Shown here in pieces: positions 1-13,200 of a DNA stretch of 64,000 nucleotides. The stretch spans positions 39,145,001-39,209,000 of the forward strand of contig NC_090291.1 in assembly GCF_037392515.1 (NCBI RefSeq), written 5' to 3'. Source of the stretch: Haliotis asinina. Taxonomy: Eukaryota; Mollusca; Gastropoda; Lepetellida; Haliotidae. Each line of letters begins with the position of its first letter. Position 1 is the stretch's first letter. The notes beneath the pieces are model-generated. The model saw only the letters and a program-made list of their open reading frames with translations. It made no database searches and was not told the origin of the DNA. Both the position numbers and the translations under genes were made by a program.

Positions 1-114
1 GCTCAAGCTTGTGTTATACTCTGCACAACAACTAACCTGCACAAGCTTCTGTCACTGTTGCCTGTGATGGAATGTTCACTAGGTTTGCCAGCATGTACAC
101 TTTCTATACTTCAG

Positions 115-1233
115 GCCAGTAAAGGGAGATAAGCGAACCAAGTCTCGAGATGGGTCCAGCTCGGGACGCTCCGTGGCCAAACCGCGGAGAGCTGAGTCGA
201 TCAGGTAACTGGGGCTGACAAGATGGCAGCTATACCCTGTGTGGATGTGTAGTGGTGGTGACATAACATCTTAATCTAGCCAGGAGAGATGATGGAGACT
301 TATATTTGAAACATCTTTGATCAAAATGTTTACCTTTTTGAAAGTCTAGCCAGAACAGATAGCTTTCATTTTAATTTTAAATATTTTTGACAGATGACCC
401 TTTTGAATTCAATCTATTGATGCATTACAAAATCTTTGTGTGAAGTTTTAATTATTCTTGAAATTCTTAATTATGAAATTCAAAATCAACAATGATATGG
501 ATTGTTTGGGAGCTCTGATATTGCATGGTGCATACTTTGTACACATAACTCTCTTCACCTTGCTGGGATGCCCTATAACCTGTAATCAGTCATCAAAGAA
601 GAAATTAAAAAGTGAATTCAACTCCAGTTTAAAACAATTTTGGAAGTATAGAGGGTGGCTGGGCCAGAGTTCAAGGAAAGTCCTAAAGATAAGCGTGGCT
701 CTGGTCTCAACCTGAATCTTTGTGCTAAATATGTATTTTGTCAGAAAGCATATTTCCAAATTAGCATCCATCTGAATTTGATTTTTTTCATTTTGTAGAT
801 GTATTCCATTGAAGGTCATTTTATTTTCATTTAAATGTTTCATAACTTGTTAGCAAAAATGTCTCTCTCAGTGGTTTTAAGTCAAATTGTGCTTTATGGG
901 AAGTGATATTATATCATCTAGGTATTTAACCTAATGTGTTGTTAACCTTCTATTATATAGCTATGAGTATTTAAGTATTGTTTATGACTGCTATACAGTA
1001 AATGCATGACTGTTATTTGTAAAATCTCTGACAAAAAGTATGTTTGCTGTTACCCTGCACTTTACCCTAACCATCACATCTTACACAATCTCTCCTCTGT
1101 CTCTCCCCTGTGTCACCCCTCTCTCATGTGACTGCAGTGATCATAATAGCACGGCTCAGCTTCATGGCTCGCCCACACAGAGATATGGGCCATACCCGTC
1201 TCAAGCTGGCAACCGCAGATTGCTCAACTTCAG
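115..1233 (+). CDS. HYDIN: HYDIN exons 1-2 of window: serine/arginine-rich linker
   Basis: Exon 115-204 follows an acceptor (ttcag) and ends at a good donor (gtaact). It reads PVKGDKRTKSRDGSSSGRSV and on in basic, low-complexity sequence. Exon 1138-1233 follows actgcag, reads HNSTAQLHGSPTQRYGPYPS and onward, and ends at a weaker donor (gttctt). Neither looks like an MSP domain; they resemble the poorly conserved charged linker found in the middle of HYDIN. They are placed because their phases (1-base carry-in, 2-base carry-out) fit each other and the well-conserved exon at 1912. The introns at 205-1137 and 1234-1911 hold no gene or repeat I recognise apart from a short degenerate repeat next to the 1912 exon. 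Confidence 0.75.
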
Positions 1234-4200
1234 GTTCTTTCATTCTTCGAGAAAAGTGTTCAAGCTTTGTTCTTGTCACTTGGACCTAAGTGTGTCATTG
1301 TGTTGTGTGTTGGTTGGTCAAAGCCATATTGTTTGTGGTGACTCTGAAATTCTTTAAAATGTTTTGTGTTGTGCGTGATTAATTTTACAGTTTCAGGTTG
1401 CTTTGAATACCTTTTATATTTCTTAACCTGTAAACTGTTTCTTCAGCTATGTCATTATTCAAGTTATAAGCACCAATCGTAAATAGATTCGTTGTTGTTG
1501 AAATATTGCCTCTTTCCTACCTGAGTTGATTGACAGTGTTTTGACATTTTGAGAATTTTATATATTTCCAGATATCTTAAGTCCATGCATTGGTTTCTCA
1601 TGTTGCCATGAGACTAAAATATTCATCATTCTCAGAAGGAGGAAATACAATATGTAAAACTGAAAAAATAGATTTTCACCATTCTCATTTAAAAATGTTT
1701 TTTAGAGAACTGTTCTTTTATTGGCAGACATGTATTTATGAGTTTTACATGGATCAATGTCATAAGCTTCATTACAGGTACTGACTGTGTATTGTATCCA
1801 TATCCTGTATGTACCCATGTCCAGTTTGTACCTAGGTCTAGTATGTACCTATGTTAAGTTTGTACCTATGTACAGTACCTATGTTGAGTATTTGTGTCTA
1901 TGTGTTACTAGGCAAGACGCTGGCACTGGACAGTCCCGTCTACAGCTTGGCATGTTCACCATCTTCCCTGCGTTTGGTATCATTCTTCCTAATGGTCATC
2001 AGAGTGTCACGGTGGACTGTGTGGCTGAGAACCAGGGCCGATCAGATGAGGTCAGTTACTGCTACTAAGAGGCACACATCCTCCATTTACACAGTGTGGT
2101 TTAGTTAACCAGAGTTATGCCCCTTAGTGATGCCTGAAATGTACAATGATAAGTTTGAATCTCACATTATATTTCTTGCATGTCAGCATATTAGACACAC
2201 TCTTGGGCTCTACCAAAGTCTTATCAGCACTGACATACAATCAGTTCTATCATGATCTGACTGGTAGGAAAGTGTCCCTCAGTAAAGTTCACTGTGTACT
2301 GTAATAACACTGGTGTATTGCCCAATATGTCATATCTGTATATATGCTTTCACTCACTTAGCATCTAATGTTTGTTCTCAGGACATCAGTATTGACATCA
2401 CTGAGCGTGACCCAAATGACCACCAGGGTGGAATCCCGTACAAACTGTTGGCAGAGGCATGTATTCCAGCCATCAATGTTGATGATGTTGGCTCCATCTT
2501 TGAGGAGCACCGCATCTGCAGGAACCTCAGTGTGTGGCAACATTTGAACCAGGTAAGTTGGACAGCACTATCATGTGACATGATGGAAATGAATCCTTCA
2601 GCATTCACTCACTCGGTTTGAGTGTATTGACTGAGCTACATTTTTTTCACATTCATTTCTTTGAGAATAGCATTGTTGATGATGGAAAATTCTGTCAACT
2701 TTCACACTGACTTTCAGGTGGAGAGTGGTGGGGTCTATGGAGAAGAAGAGAAGAAGTTTGTCTTCAACAATGTCATTGTTGGCCGCCGTGCTAAAGCCAG
2801 GTTCAAGATCTCAAACACCAACAAGGTAGTCACCATATATATCTTCATTGTTGACAGTTAATGACCAGTATGTGTTTGAAATATGACAGTGCCTCTACAA
2901 TTATCACACTTAACACCATTTAGTGTTGGCAAGGGAAAACCCTTTTGAGAATGTATATTTTATATCAGAGATAATGTCTTGATGTTGTAGGTTCCCTGTG
3001 ATGTCGTGTTCACGCTCAAGCCGATACTCACCAAAGGCGCTCCTAAAGTCCAAGACATCTTTGAGGTGGAGCCAAGCCGGACACAGATAGCCAATCACAG
3101 TCACTCTTACATCACAATCACATTCACGCCACCATCCATGCAGGTGTGTAGTATAATAGGATGATTGGTTTGGTTGTTTACAATCTACTATTGAACTAGC
3201 TATACATTTTGAATTTTGACTCATCCTCTTAGAAGACTCAATAATAACAAAGAATGTACATATAAAAGACAGATGTTATTGGCGTAGTACCATGTGACTC
3301 GAAGTTTGAACTTAGTTCAGGTTTGCTTTTGGTAATAATAATAATAATCACATTTATATTGTGCACTCTCCATGCCATGAAGGTATGCTCAATACGCATC
3401 ACACATTATTACCCAGGATAACCCGAGCTGCCTGTTTATAGTCACATGATTTATCCCACCTGGTACCCATTTTCTGCTGGGAGAACAGAGGCAGTCATAC
3501 AGTTTGTCAAAGAGTAAAATATCTGAGACCAACATGAACTTGGACATGATACAATGTAACTCAAATGATGTTCAAATCAACATTAAATAGAGTCACTTAT
3601 GTCCAGCTGTTCATGTGATCAATCTGTGTTGTTTCAGTCCTATAGTGCCATATTTGAAGCCTCCATTGAAGGCTCAAACCAGAACAAAGGTAGATCACTG
3701 GTGTTCGAGGTGTCGGGTGAGGGCAACCTTCCAAGAATCAGCATTTCTAAACCCTCCATCAGGAACAAGAGAGGCCAGCCCTTGTTGTTGTTTAAGAGGA
3801 TACTGCTAGGGAGAACAGAAGCCCTTCCATTCATACTGCGTAATGATGGCACTCTACCCAGCAAGGTCAGTTTTATCTGTTGGTTTCTTGTAAATTCGTG
3901 ACGTCAGGATTTCTTTGGAATGATAGTATAAGATCTGTTATGCACTCTCTTTTACAATATTTTCCAGTTAAAAGTCTGTCAAAATAGATACTTGGTATCA
4001 ACAGGAAAAACTGAAGCCTGAAATAAAGAAAAGATGCTGTATTATTTTTGATAATATACAATTGAAGTTGAGGGAATTAGGGACAGATAACTCTTGTTGG
4101 GATTCAAGGCACTGGGGTGCCCCTGGAGGAGGAGTTCAATTTGAGTTCTATGTGTGGGTGTGAAGTGTAGAAGGAAACTGCAACATGTTTTGTGAGGAGA

Positions 4201-7200
4201 AGTATATTGTTATTATGAATATTCAAACTGATGTAGAATTTAGAAACATAGAGTTCAGAAAGTTAGTAGACAGGGATTTATAACTTACAATTAAGCATGT
4301 AAGTATTTCCTAGCTTCAAGTAAGTCCCAAGACATTCATGTCAATTTAATCTATCCACTGTTTTTAATTGCAGAATGTGTGCGCTTTTAATGTATGGCTA
4401 GATTTTTCTCAATTGTTAACAGCTGAAGGGATGGTGTAAATCCAGCTAGGGTCCATTCTGGAAGCAAATGTTCTATAAGTCCCCATGGTCCCTTAATTAA
4501 GTATGGTGATCTATCTTCAGTTTTATAGCCATTAGTATATTGTTGTCCTCTCAAGTTAAAATGTTTCAGATCTGATTAATGGTTTTATGTTTCTGTGATA
4601 ATCTAGTTATTTTACTGGCCTTCGATGACAGGTTGGTTGTAATTCAATTCCATTCATCATCAATATAAAACTCATTCAGTCCCAATATGGCTGATATGTT
4701 GCTATTGTGACTGTACATCTTGACTCTCTCCGTCACTCCTAGCTTCAACATACCAGTCTTACTCTTCAGGTTGACATTGATCTCACTGACCCGGAGGAAC
4801 TGTTCACCCTCAAACCTACTGGTGCAACTCGGGCTTTAATGGGAGATTTTAGCAGTGGAGATGAAGGTAAGAGCTACCTGGTCATGTATTAGCAGATCTA
4901 TCTTCATTTGTTGTTCAGCTTGCTCTCATTCGGTGCCGTCAAATAATATATTCCTGCAGATCCAGAGATACAGGTTCAAATTGTTGGTTGCATATATAGT
5001 TCAGGAGGAGGCAGCTGAAAAAGTTGAAATTGTAGCCTCCCAGTACTGATTTTGTTTGACACTGTTTTCAGTTAGTATGATGTCTTGGGTTCATGAAATG
5101 GTCTGTAATACTTCCAGATTGTGGTATCTGGTTGTTTTAACAGGCCATTATATGTGGTGGGGGTCTGTGTGCATTTTGTCACATTTGGTTTTCTGCCTGA
5201 CACCTCCAGGTTAATCGTTGATAGTTTTACTACTATCTCTCTGATCACTTTCATTTAGACTTCTGTGTATTGCTAAATGATAAAGAAATTATTTGACATA
5301 TTTGACATATTTTAACATATTTGTTATTGAAATCAAAATACCGCCATGAGAGGTTTTTGCTGGTAGGTTCATAAGGTAGCCTAAATATATGAATTTGTTA
5401 AAAAATTGCCTCTGTTCACCCAGCAGAAAATGGGTACCTGGTGGAATAAGTGATGTAACCACAAACCTTCTAGCGCCTCACAGGAAGCTTGGGTTAGTTG
5501 GCATAATAATCAGGTTGTTTGGGTGCTTTGAGCATGCATTGTGTGTATAGAAGTGTGCATAATAAATTATTGTTGTATATGGTTGTCTTAATCTCTGCAC
5601 ATAGAACAATGCCAAGTGAACAGTTAAGACAACTAAAACTGCGAATCATCCTTTCTGATGATGTTTTTACATTAATGCTTAGTCTCTGAAAATATATGTA
5701 TGGTACAGAGACTGTGAAACAGACTAACTGCTTGCAATAATCTATTGTGTTATTTTCAGCATTTGACTGTCAAGGATGTGCGGTAGGGGTATTTTGATTG
5801 AGATAAAAAAGAGTGACAACTTTATGCAGATATGACGGTACCTGAAAAGCATGACTACAGCCCAAGTCTGATTTACTGTCTGGTACTAAATGTCCTTTGA
5901 GTTCCGGCAAGTAAGGGGTAAAGAGGTGCTGCCTGTACTAGAGTTAGGAAGCTTTTTGGTATGACATGACACATGTTGTTCCCATGTTGCAGATGCCAAG
6001 AAGCGGCCACACACTGCCTCTGTTGTGGTAGGTATAGGAGAGGAGGCAACATTCATGGCCATCTTCAAACCCAAGGCAGCATATCGGTCCCAGGCTCAGA
6101 TCCGACTGTCTGTGATAGACAACCAGTATGAAGACTCTGTCATTCTGCTGGTCGGGGAGGGTTACGAGGATGACATCACTTTGGACAATATACACAGTGT
6201 CAACGCTGCTATTGACCCAGAGCATGAAGAGGGCAACATGGCCGAAGATGATGTTGCAGGTACGATGATACACACTAAGTTGAATGAAGTAGACTGTTGC
6301 GGTGTGTTCTTTTCTAGGTCTTGAATGTGTTTCATGATCCTCCCTTAGAGACTGTTATGTTAGTAATTGTATAGATCACCCTTTTTCCCGTATCGATAGC
6401 CCAAATGATAGCCCACTCACAAGCTAGAATAGCAAGCCAATTATCTCAAGAAGCATGCATGACGATCGAAGTAAATTATTGATATTATTAGTAGTATTAG
6501 TAGTAGAGCTCATTTCATGAGAAAAGAGAAACCACTATATTCCTTCACCACATAACTTCCATTCGTGTGTCTCCAAGCATGATATAGATGGACTGTTGCT
6601 AAAAGCGGAGTAAAACCATACTCACTCACTAGGATAATGGCCATATTTTCGGGGAAAAGGAGGAATAGAATATACTCATATAATCAAAACCAGTGTAAGG
6701 ATGAGGAATGTTGTCGAAACAAAAATCCTATCTTCTGCTGTACCTGAGATAATTTAACAGAAATTATTACCTTTATTATTTGTGATCTTTTGTTTTCAGC
6801 TGCCAAGCCAAACCTAATTAAGTTTGGTGAATGCTTCATCAATGAACCACGAACTTTGACGTTCTCGATGACAAACCACTCCAAGACAGAATGTGTTCGC
6901 TTCCAGTGGCCGGATCAAGTCCCCCTCACATTCTCCCCCAAGACAGGCCACATTCATGCTGGCTGCTCCAAGGATATTGCTGTCACGTTCAAGGCAGAGA
7001 CTCCCAAAACACTCACTGAGCAGCAGGTGATGTGTAAAGTCTCCAAGATCACCTTCGACAAACCTATAGAGCAGGTAAGAAGGTTTACTCAAATACTATA
7101 GCATATTTTTCTTGTTGAGCTGATAGGAAATGTTTGTCAGATATCACCATAAATGACATTAGAGTGAGTGTGGGGTATGACAGCATTACAGTTGAATCAC

Positions 7201-10200
7201 AGCAGTTAAGCTGAATGTGGGTGAGAGGCTAATGTGATGCCTGGAGAAATCTAAAATTTCTTCATTCTTGGCTTTAGAATTGAAGGAAGAGCTAGGCTGT
7301 AGGGAAAATGATATGGTTCAGGGACTGTGAGACAGGTTAGTCATCATTGTCTATGGTCCTCTCGGGATTCCAGATTAGAACTGTCCTTTAGCTAGATAAC
7401 TTGGCCATAGAAGGTTATTCTATCTGCCAGGTCATTGAGTTGTTGATATTGTGAGTACATATCCTGTTGGCTTGGGTGTGAGAACATACCCTGTTGGCTT
7501 GGGCTGTTGCTCATGATATCAACTACTGGATTGTCTGTAGTGATAAAAAGCAACACACACATGTAGTTGTTTAGCAGTGGTGAACGTCATCTGTACAGTG
7601 TTCACAGACACCAGGATTGTAATAAGAGCAACCTTCTTCATGGGACACATATTTCAGCTTGAGGTGTATTATAATCAGAACATTCAGTGCCCAAGGATTT
7701 GTAATTAACATTGCTGCTTGTACCAGATTATATAGACCATTTTCTATCTGTGTGTAAATGTATATTGCAGGTTCCTGACTGGGATGACAGGATCCGCACC
7801 GTGAAGTGGGTGGAGAACCCCACTACCCCAACCCCTGCTGACAGGTGAGTGAACATATGGCAACACAATTGGAACATAATTCTCTCACTTACTTCCTGGA
7901 ATCATCTGCTTGTCTGGTCATATCTGACAGCCCGTCCTTCTTCACCAATAACATCTCGACGTAAATATAAATACTGACTTATGAGATTTAATATTTTCGA
8001 AATTTGTGTATCTTTGGCTACCTCTACCTCTGATATCTGATTCCAATACAGCACTGCAAAGTCCCAGCCCCCGACACCCCACCAGCCCCGCCCTGCCAAG
8101 AAGAAGATTGTGGAGACGGAGCCAGAACCCGCCTACACCGAGGTGGCAGATACTGCACGGTCAGTGGAGCTGCTTGTGTCCGGTGTGTCTGACCACTGCA
8201 AGTACAAGTGCAAGGCCGAGTCTGTTCACTTCAAGGACACGCTGATGTTCCAGACAAGAGTGTATGAGTGAGTACTTACATTTATTTGGACACCATGATC
8301 ACTTAGTTTTCCAGTATGTCAACAAGGACTAGAGAAGTGAAACTGAAGTAGATTTTGAGACACAATGAGTCCTTCCAGATTGTCTCTAGTCTTAGCTCCA
8401 ACTAAATATCTGGGTTAGAGTTAGTCCTCAGCTACCCATACATGTCATAAGAGATTGCTCAGATCATATCGGTTCTAGGCTCTGTCTGTGTCTGTGTCAT
8501 GCCTTCATGAGTAATTCATTGGTCTTCAACAACTCATTCTTGCCAACTACAGGATTAGATCTTGCATTTGTTCTCAATGGGAATTCTGGTTAAGTTCCTA
8601 CAACCTGTGTTGTCAGTGACTCATTGACTGGGTGGTTAAACTCATAACACAGTTGGCTGTTTCACATTTTACTCCAACAGCGAGGTTGATTGTTGGTCAT
8701 GATATCAGTCACTAGTTTATGATTTGATCCAGACTTGATGACTGGAATATGACTGACTTAAACAACACTGCCACACAACAAACAAGTTAACAAACTGTGA
8801 TTGTCATGTCTTTCTATGTCCACCAGCATCACACTGAGCAACAAGGGTCAAGTTCAGATGGACTACAACTGGCAAGTTGTCATGGACAGCTTCACGCCAT
8901 CTCTACAGCGAGCAGTCACCTTCATGTCCGAGGGAGAAAGACCAGAATCCAGAGTGGATGTCATCGACACATCGTATGTTCCTTTCTCCATTGAGCCCCA
9001 GTTTGGAACAGTCCAGCCGGGGAAGAAGGCAATATGCACCATCAAGTTCTCTCCCCTGGATGTCAGCGACTACGAGGGCAGATTGGTTTGCAGGTAATAT
9101 CCTTGTTACATCAGTCTGCTGTAACTGTTTTCAGATTGGTAGAGATTCAAAGCATTCCATGCTTGTCTTACACAAACTAATGGCAGTAAGGTGGTTGTGA
9201 TGTGTACCTTTGGGTTTAGAATTGCTCCCAGCAACCTGTATTGGAGGTGACTCAAATAGGGATTTGGATAAAGAACTTTGACAGTGGGTAATTTTCAGGA
9301 TCATTAGACATTTTTCTGAATGTAGAATGGGTCACTTCCCTTGTATCAATAGTAAACTTCAAAATTTTAATAGGCCATATTATATTCTAACATGCAACTT
9401 GGCCCATGACCCCTTCTTTTCCCAATGCCTGCTAAGTGTATCACGTGGTCAGACTCGGTGATTTGGTCCATTGTATATACCCTGATGGTGTTGATTGTTG
9501 CCGACAATCTCAACCACATAAATTTCAGACAAGATACGTTACAGAAAGCATTCATAGATCTGGATTATTGCTGAGTGTGGCTTTAAACATCAACCTAAAT
9601 AATGCATGATCTGTCATCTACAAGGCTCTCACGCCATGTTATTATGGGCATATGTGGAATATTTCTGTCAGCACATTTGCTACATCACCTCACTTATGTT
9701 AGAAGTGTTGGAGCTACATATAGACATGAGTGTAACTACAGAATTGTAATTTTAAATAACAAAAACTACTCTCTGTGTATGGTTGATGAACCATCATACA
9801 ATCTCTGCAGCATCCCGAACTTGGAGAAGTCAGAGCAGGGGCCAGTGGTTGGCATCAAGGGCCGAAGCATCATGCCCTACTGTCACTTCGAGCTGGCCGA
9901 CTCCGACTACATCACAGGGGCCAAGAGGAACCCTGAGTTGCGAGGACCAGGAGGAGCACCTCCAGGATCTACCCTGGACCCCAACACCAGGGTCATGGAG
10001 TTTAGCTGTGTGGGGATCGGAGTCAGGAGTGTGAGGTAGGTGGGCAGGTGACAGTTAAGCCAGAGGGTTAGTGTTAAGCAGTATGTCTATATTGTTCCTA
10101 CCTGTGTATAAGATCCCCTTTTTTCCTTCTCATCTAAGACCTGTGCAAAGAAGTGATGTCCAGCAACTCATGTTTGTCGTAAGAGGTAACTAACAGGATC

Positions 10201-13200
10201 AAGTGATCAGGCTTATGACTTGGTGGCCGCACGTTGCCATATTCCAATTACGAAGACATAATGCTCACTGGATTGTCTGGTCCTGACTCGATTACATACA
10301 GAATGCTGCCTTATAAAGCTGGGATATTGACTGTTACAGAGAGTTTGGGATTGTCAACCCAACAAGCCACACATATCACTTTGAGTGGGTGTGTGAGGAT
10401 GAGCAAGACCCCAAGACGCCATCATGTTTCCGATGTTTGGCCCAGAAAGGAGCCATTAGGAGTGGTCGCAAGTTCAAGGTATGTTTTGGGGCTGATGTTC
10501 CACAACTTCAAGGCTACTTCAGTGAGATTAGAACTGATGATATGTATGTCAGTTAAGTCAGGTAGCACAAAATAAATATTCCAGTACTTGCTTTACAAAC
10601 TCATGTTGATGTGTGTATATGCCATTAAGCTCATGGAGAAAATATACAATTGTATCATAAAAATTACATGTAATGGATTAAAGTTTTGTAAAATTTAGTT
10701 GAATGTGTTCTGTGTTGCAGGCTGGGTTTGAGTTTGTGTCTAGTCAGACAGACATTGTAGAGTCATTCTGGAGGTTTGTGATTCCTGATCAGAACATCTC
10801 GGTACCCTTCCTCCTCGTGGGCAACACACAGGAGCCGGACATTGCTATGGACAGATCCCATCTGAGCTTCAAGTCACTGTTGATTGGTCAGTTGATCCAC
10901 TAATCATACTTAGACCATTGGGTCAAGCTGGACTTACTAGTGTAATGAATGTCCTTTCTGTTATGATGAAAACCTTGGACCTGTTTAACATTCCTGAGTC
11001 AGATGACATAATACAAAAAAGTTTTACTCCTAATCAAATACCATGATTCTATTCATCATTGAAATGAGAGAGTTCTGCCTTGCCATTACTTCAGGGATAT
11101 GTAATATTAGAATGTACTCATGATAGTCTGGATAATCAAATTGGTGTAGTTTTACACAGCTTTTGGCAATTTTTGAACAATATTATGGAGGTGGACACCG
11201 GAAATGCAGTGGACAATCTTTTTGATATTATGTAGATGTATATTCTGATGAAGCTGTCATCTTTGTCTCAGGTCGGGAAGCAGAGGAGCAGGTGTTCCTC
11301 ATCAATGGTGAGGACACACCCTTCAGCTTCTCATTTGTGGAAGACTCATGTCACTCAGAGGGATACTCCGCCCACATCCGGGTTCAGCCAATGAGTGGTG
11401 TCATTCCAGCCAAGTCAAAGTAAGATATTCGTCCACATGATATAACATGTGTAAAGTATTAATGACATGCTTGTTAGAAGATCCTGTCTGACTCAGTACA
11501 TGTCAGGTGACAAAACAGGATAGGGAGGTCAGACTCACTGACTTGGCTGACACATGTCATCATATCCCAGTTTCACAGATCGATGTTCATGCTGTTGATC
11601 ACTGAATTGTCTGATCCAGACTTGATTACTTACAGACCACTACCATATAGTAAGTGAGTGAGTTTGGTTTTACGCCGCTTTTAGCAATATTCCAGTGATA
11701 TCACTGCGGTGGACACCAGAAAATGGGCCTCACACATTGTACCCATGTGGGGAATCAAACCCGGATCTTCAGCGTGACGAGCGAATGCTTTAACCACTAG
11801 GCTACCCCACCACCACCCCACTGCCATATAGCTGGAAAGTTGCTGATTGTGACATAAAATAAACTCATTCACTCACTCAAATGACAAATGTTGGCATCTT
11901 TTCACACTGATAGCGTCTGATCATCATAAAACCTTATAGTATAGTAGCAGTCTTTTAGCTTTTATATTTTGAACACTTTAATGCAGATAGTGTTGGTACC
12001 GATGGTTACACTGTAGTCTAACTCAGACTACAAATGATTCAATGTATTCCCGATGATCTATGGAGTTAACAGGTTTTTGCTGTAGATCATGAATACCTGA
12101 TGCAGCTTCTGATGGAAATGTGTAGCTATGGTGCTGTACCACATCCTCCTCTCTTTCAACAATGAGATTTCGTCCTGCAGGGTGCCGGTCAGTCTGTTCT
12201 TCTCCCCCAACTCGGACAAGGAGGTCAACTTCAACCTGGTGTGTAACATTAGGAAGAAGGTGCAGCCCGTCACCCTCAATGTGAAGGCGGAGGGCTATTC
12301 CATGAGCTGCACCTTGCTGTGTGAAGACTCCGCTGGAAACAGGATTGAACTGTCAGAGAAGGGGCTCAATGAGATTAACTTTGGGGAGGTGAGAAGCAAT
12401 GCAGATGAAATGTTATTTAACACTCATTTAAGTAATTCTTGCATCTGAGTTAATGGGTCAAGCTAACAGGAAGCCTATTTCATTCAACTTTTAAATACAT
12501 TTTTATTTGTATTTCATTTAATAAAGTATTTAACGCATCTCATGACAGTAACTGTTGATTGATGTGATTGTGGTGAATGTGGATGATGCTTACACTTTAC
12601 TTCTTTTGGCTTGAATCTTGCGCTTCCCATGGTAGCAAGATTTAATAGTAACCACTGAACCCCTGATGTTTTTGCCAATGACTAAATAACGAAACTAACA
12701 TGAAAGAAATGCATGAGTTGAAATGAACAAGTTTTAGAACAACCCTCTTCACTCTCATCTCATTATCACCAGATTGAGATCAACGAACAAGCCATCAGAA
12801 ACTTGTTCATCCTCAACTCAGGCAAGTTTAACTTCGACTACAAGTGGGAGCTGAATGAGAGATCCACCAAGAAGGATGTAGTTATGATCACACCACTCAG
12901 TGGGGGTGTTCTGCATGGAGAGAAACAGAAGTGTATGCTCAGCTTCTGTCCCCCCAGCCGAATGTCATTACGAGGCTGTGAATTGGCTCTCAAGGTAAGA
13001 TGTCCTGATATATATAGGGATCTAAAGACAGTTCTCATTAATGCTAATGCTAATTTTTGCACCTAGGATCCAAGAAAAGGCTGTTCTCTGGTCGTAACAT
13101 TATTACCATGATGGAATTGTGTTTTCAAAGCCACTACTAAGCCCTTTGTGTGACCATATAGAACCGTACATCTGCCTCTCAGGTGCCCATTTTATACAGT

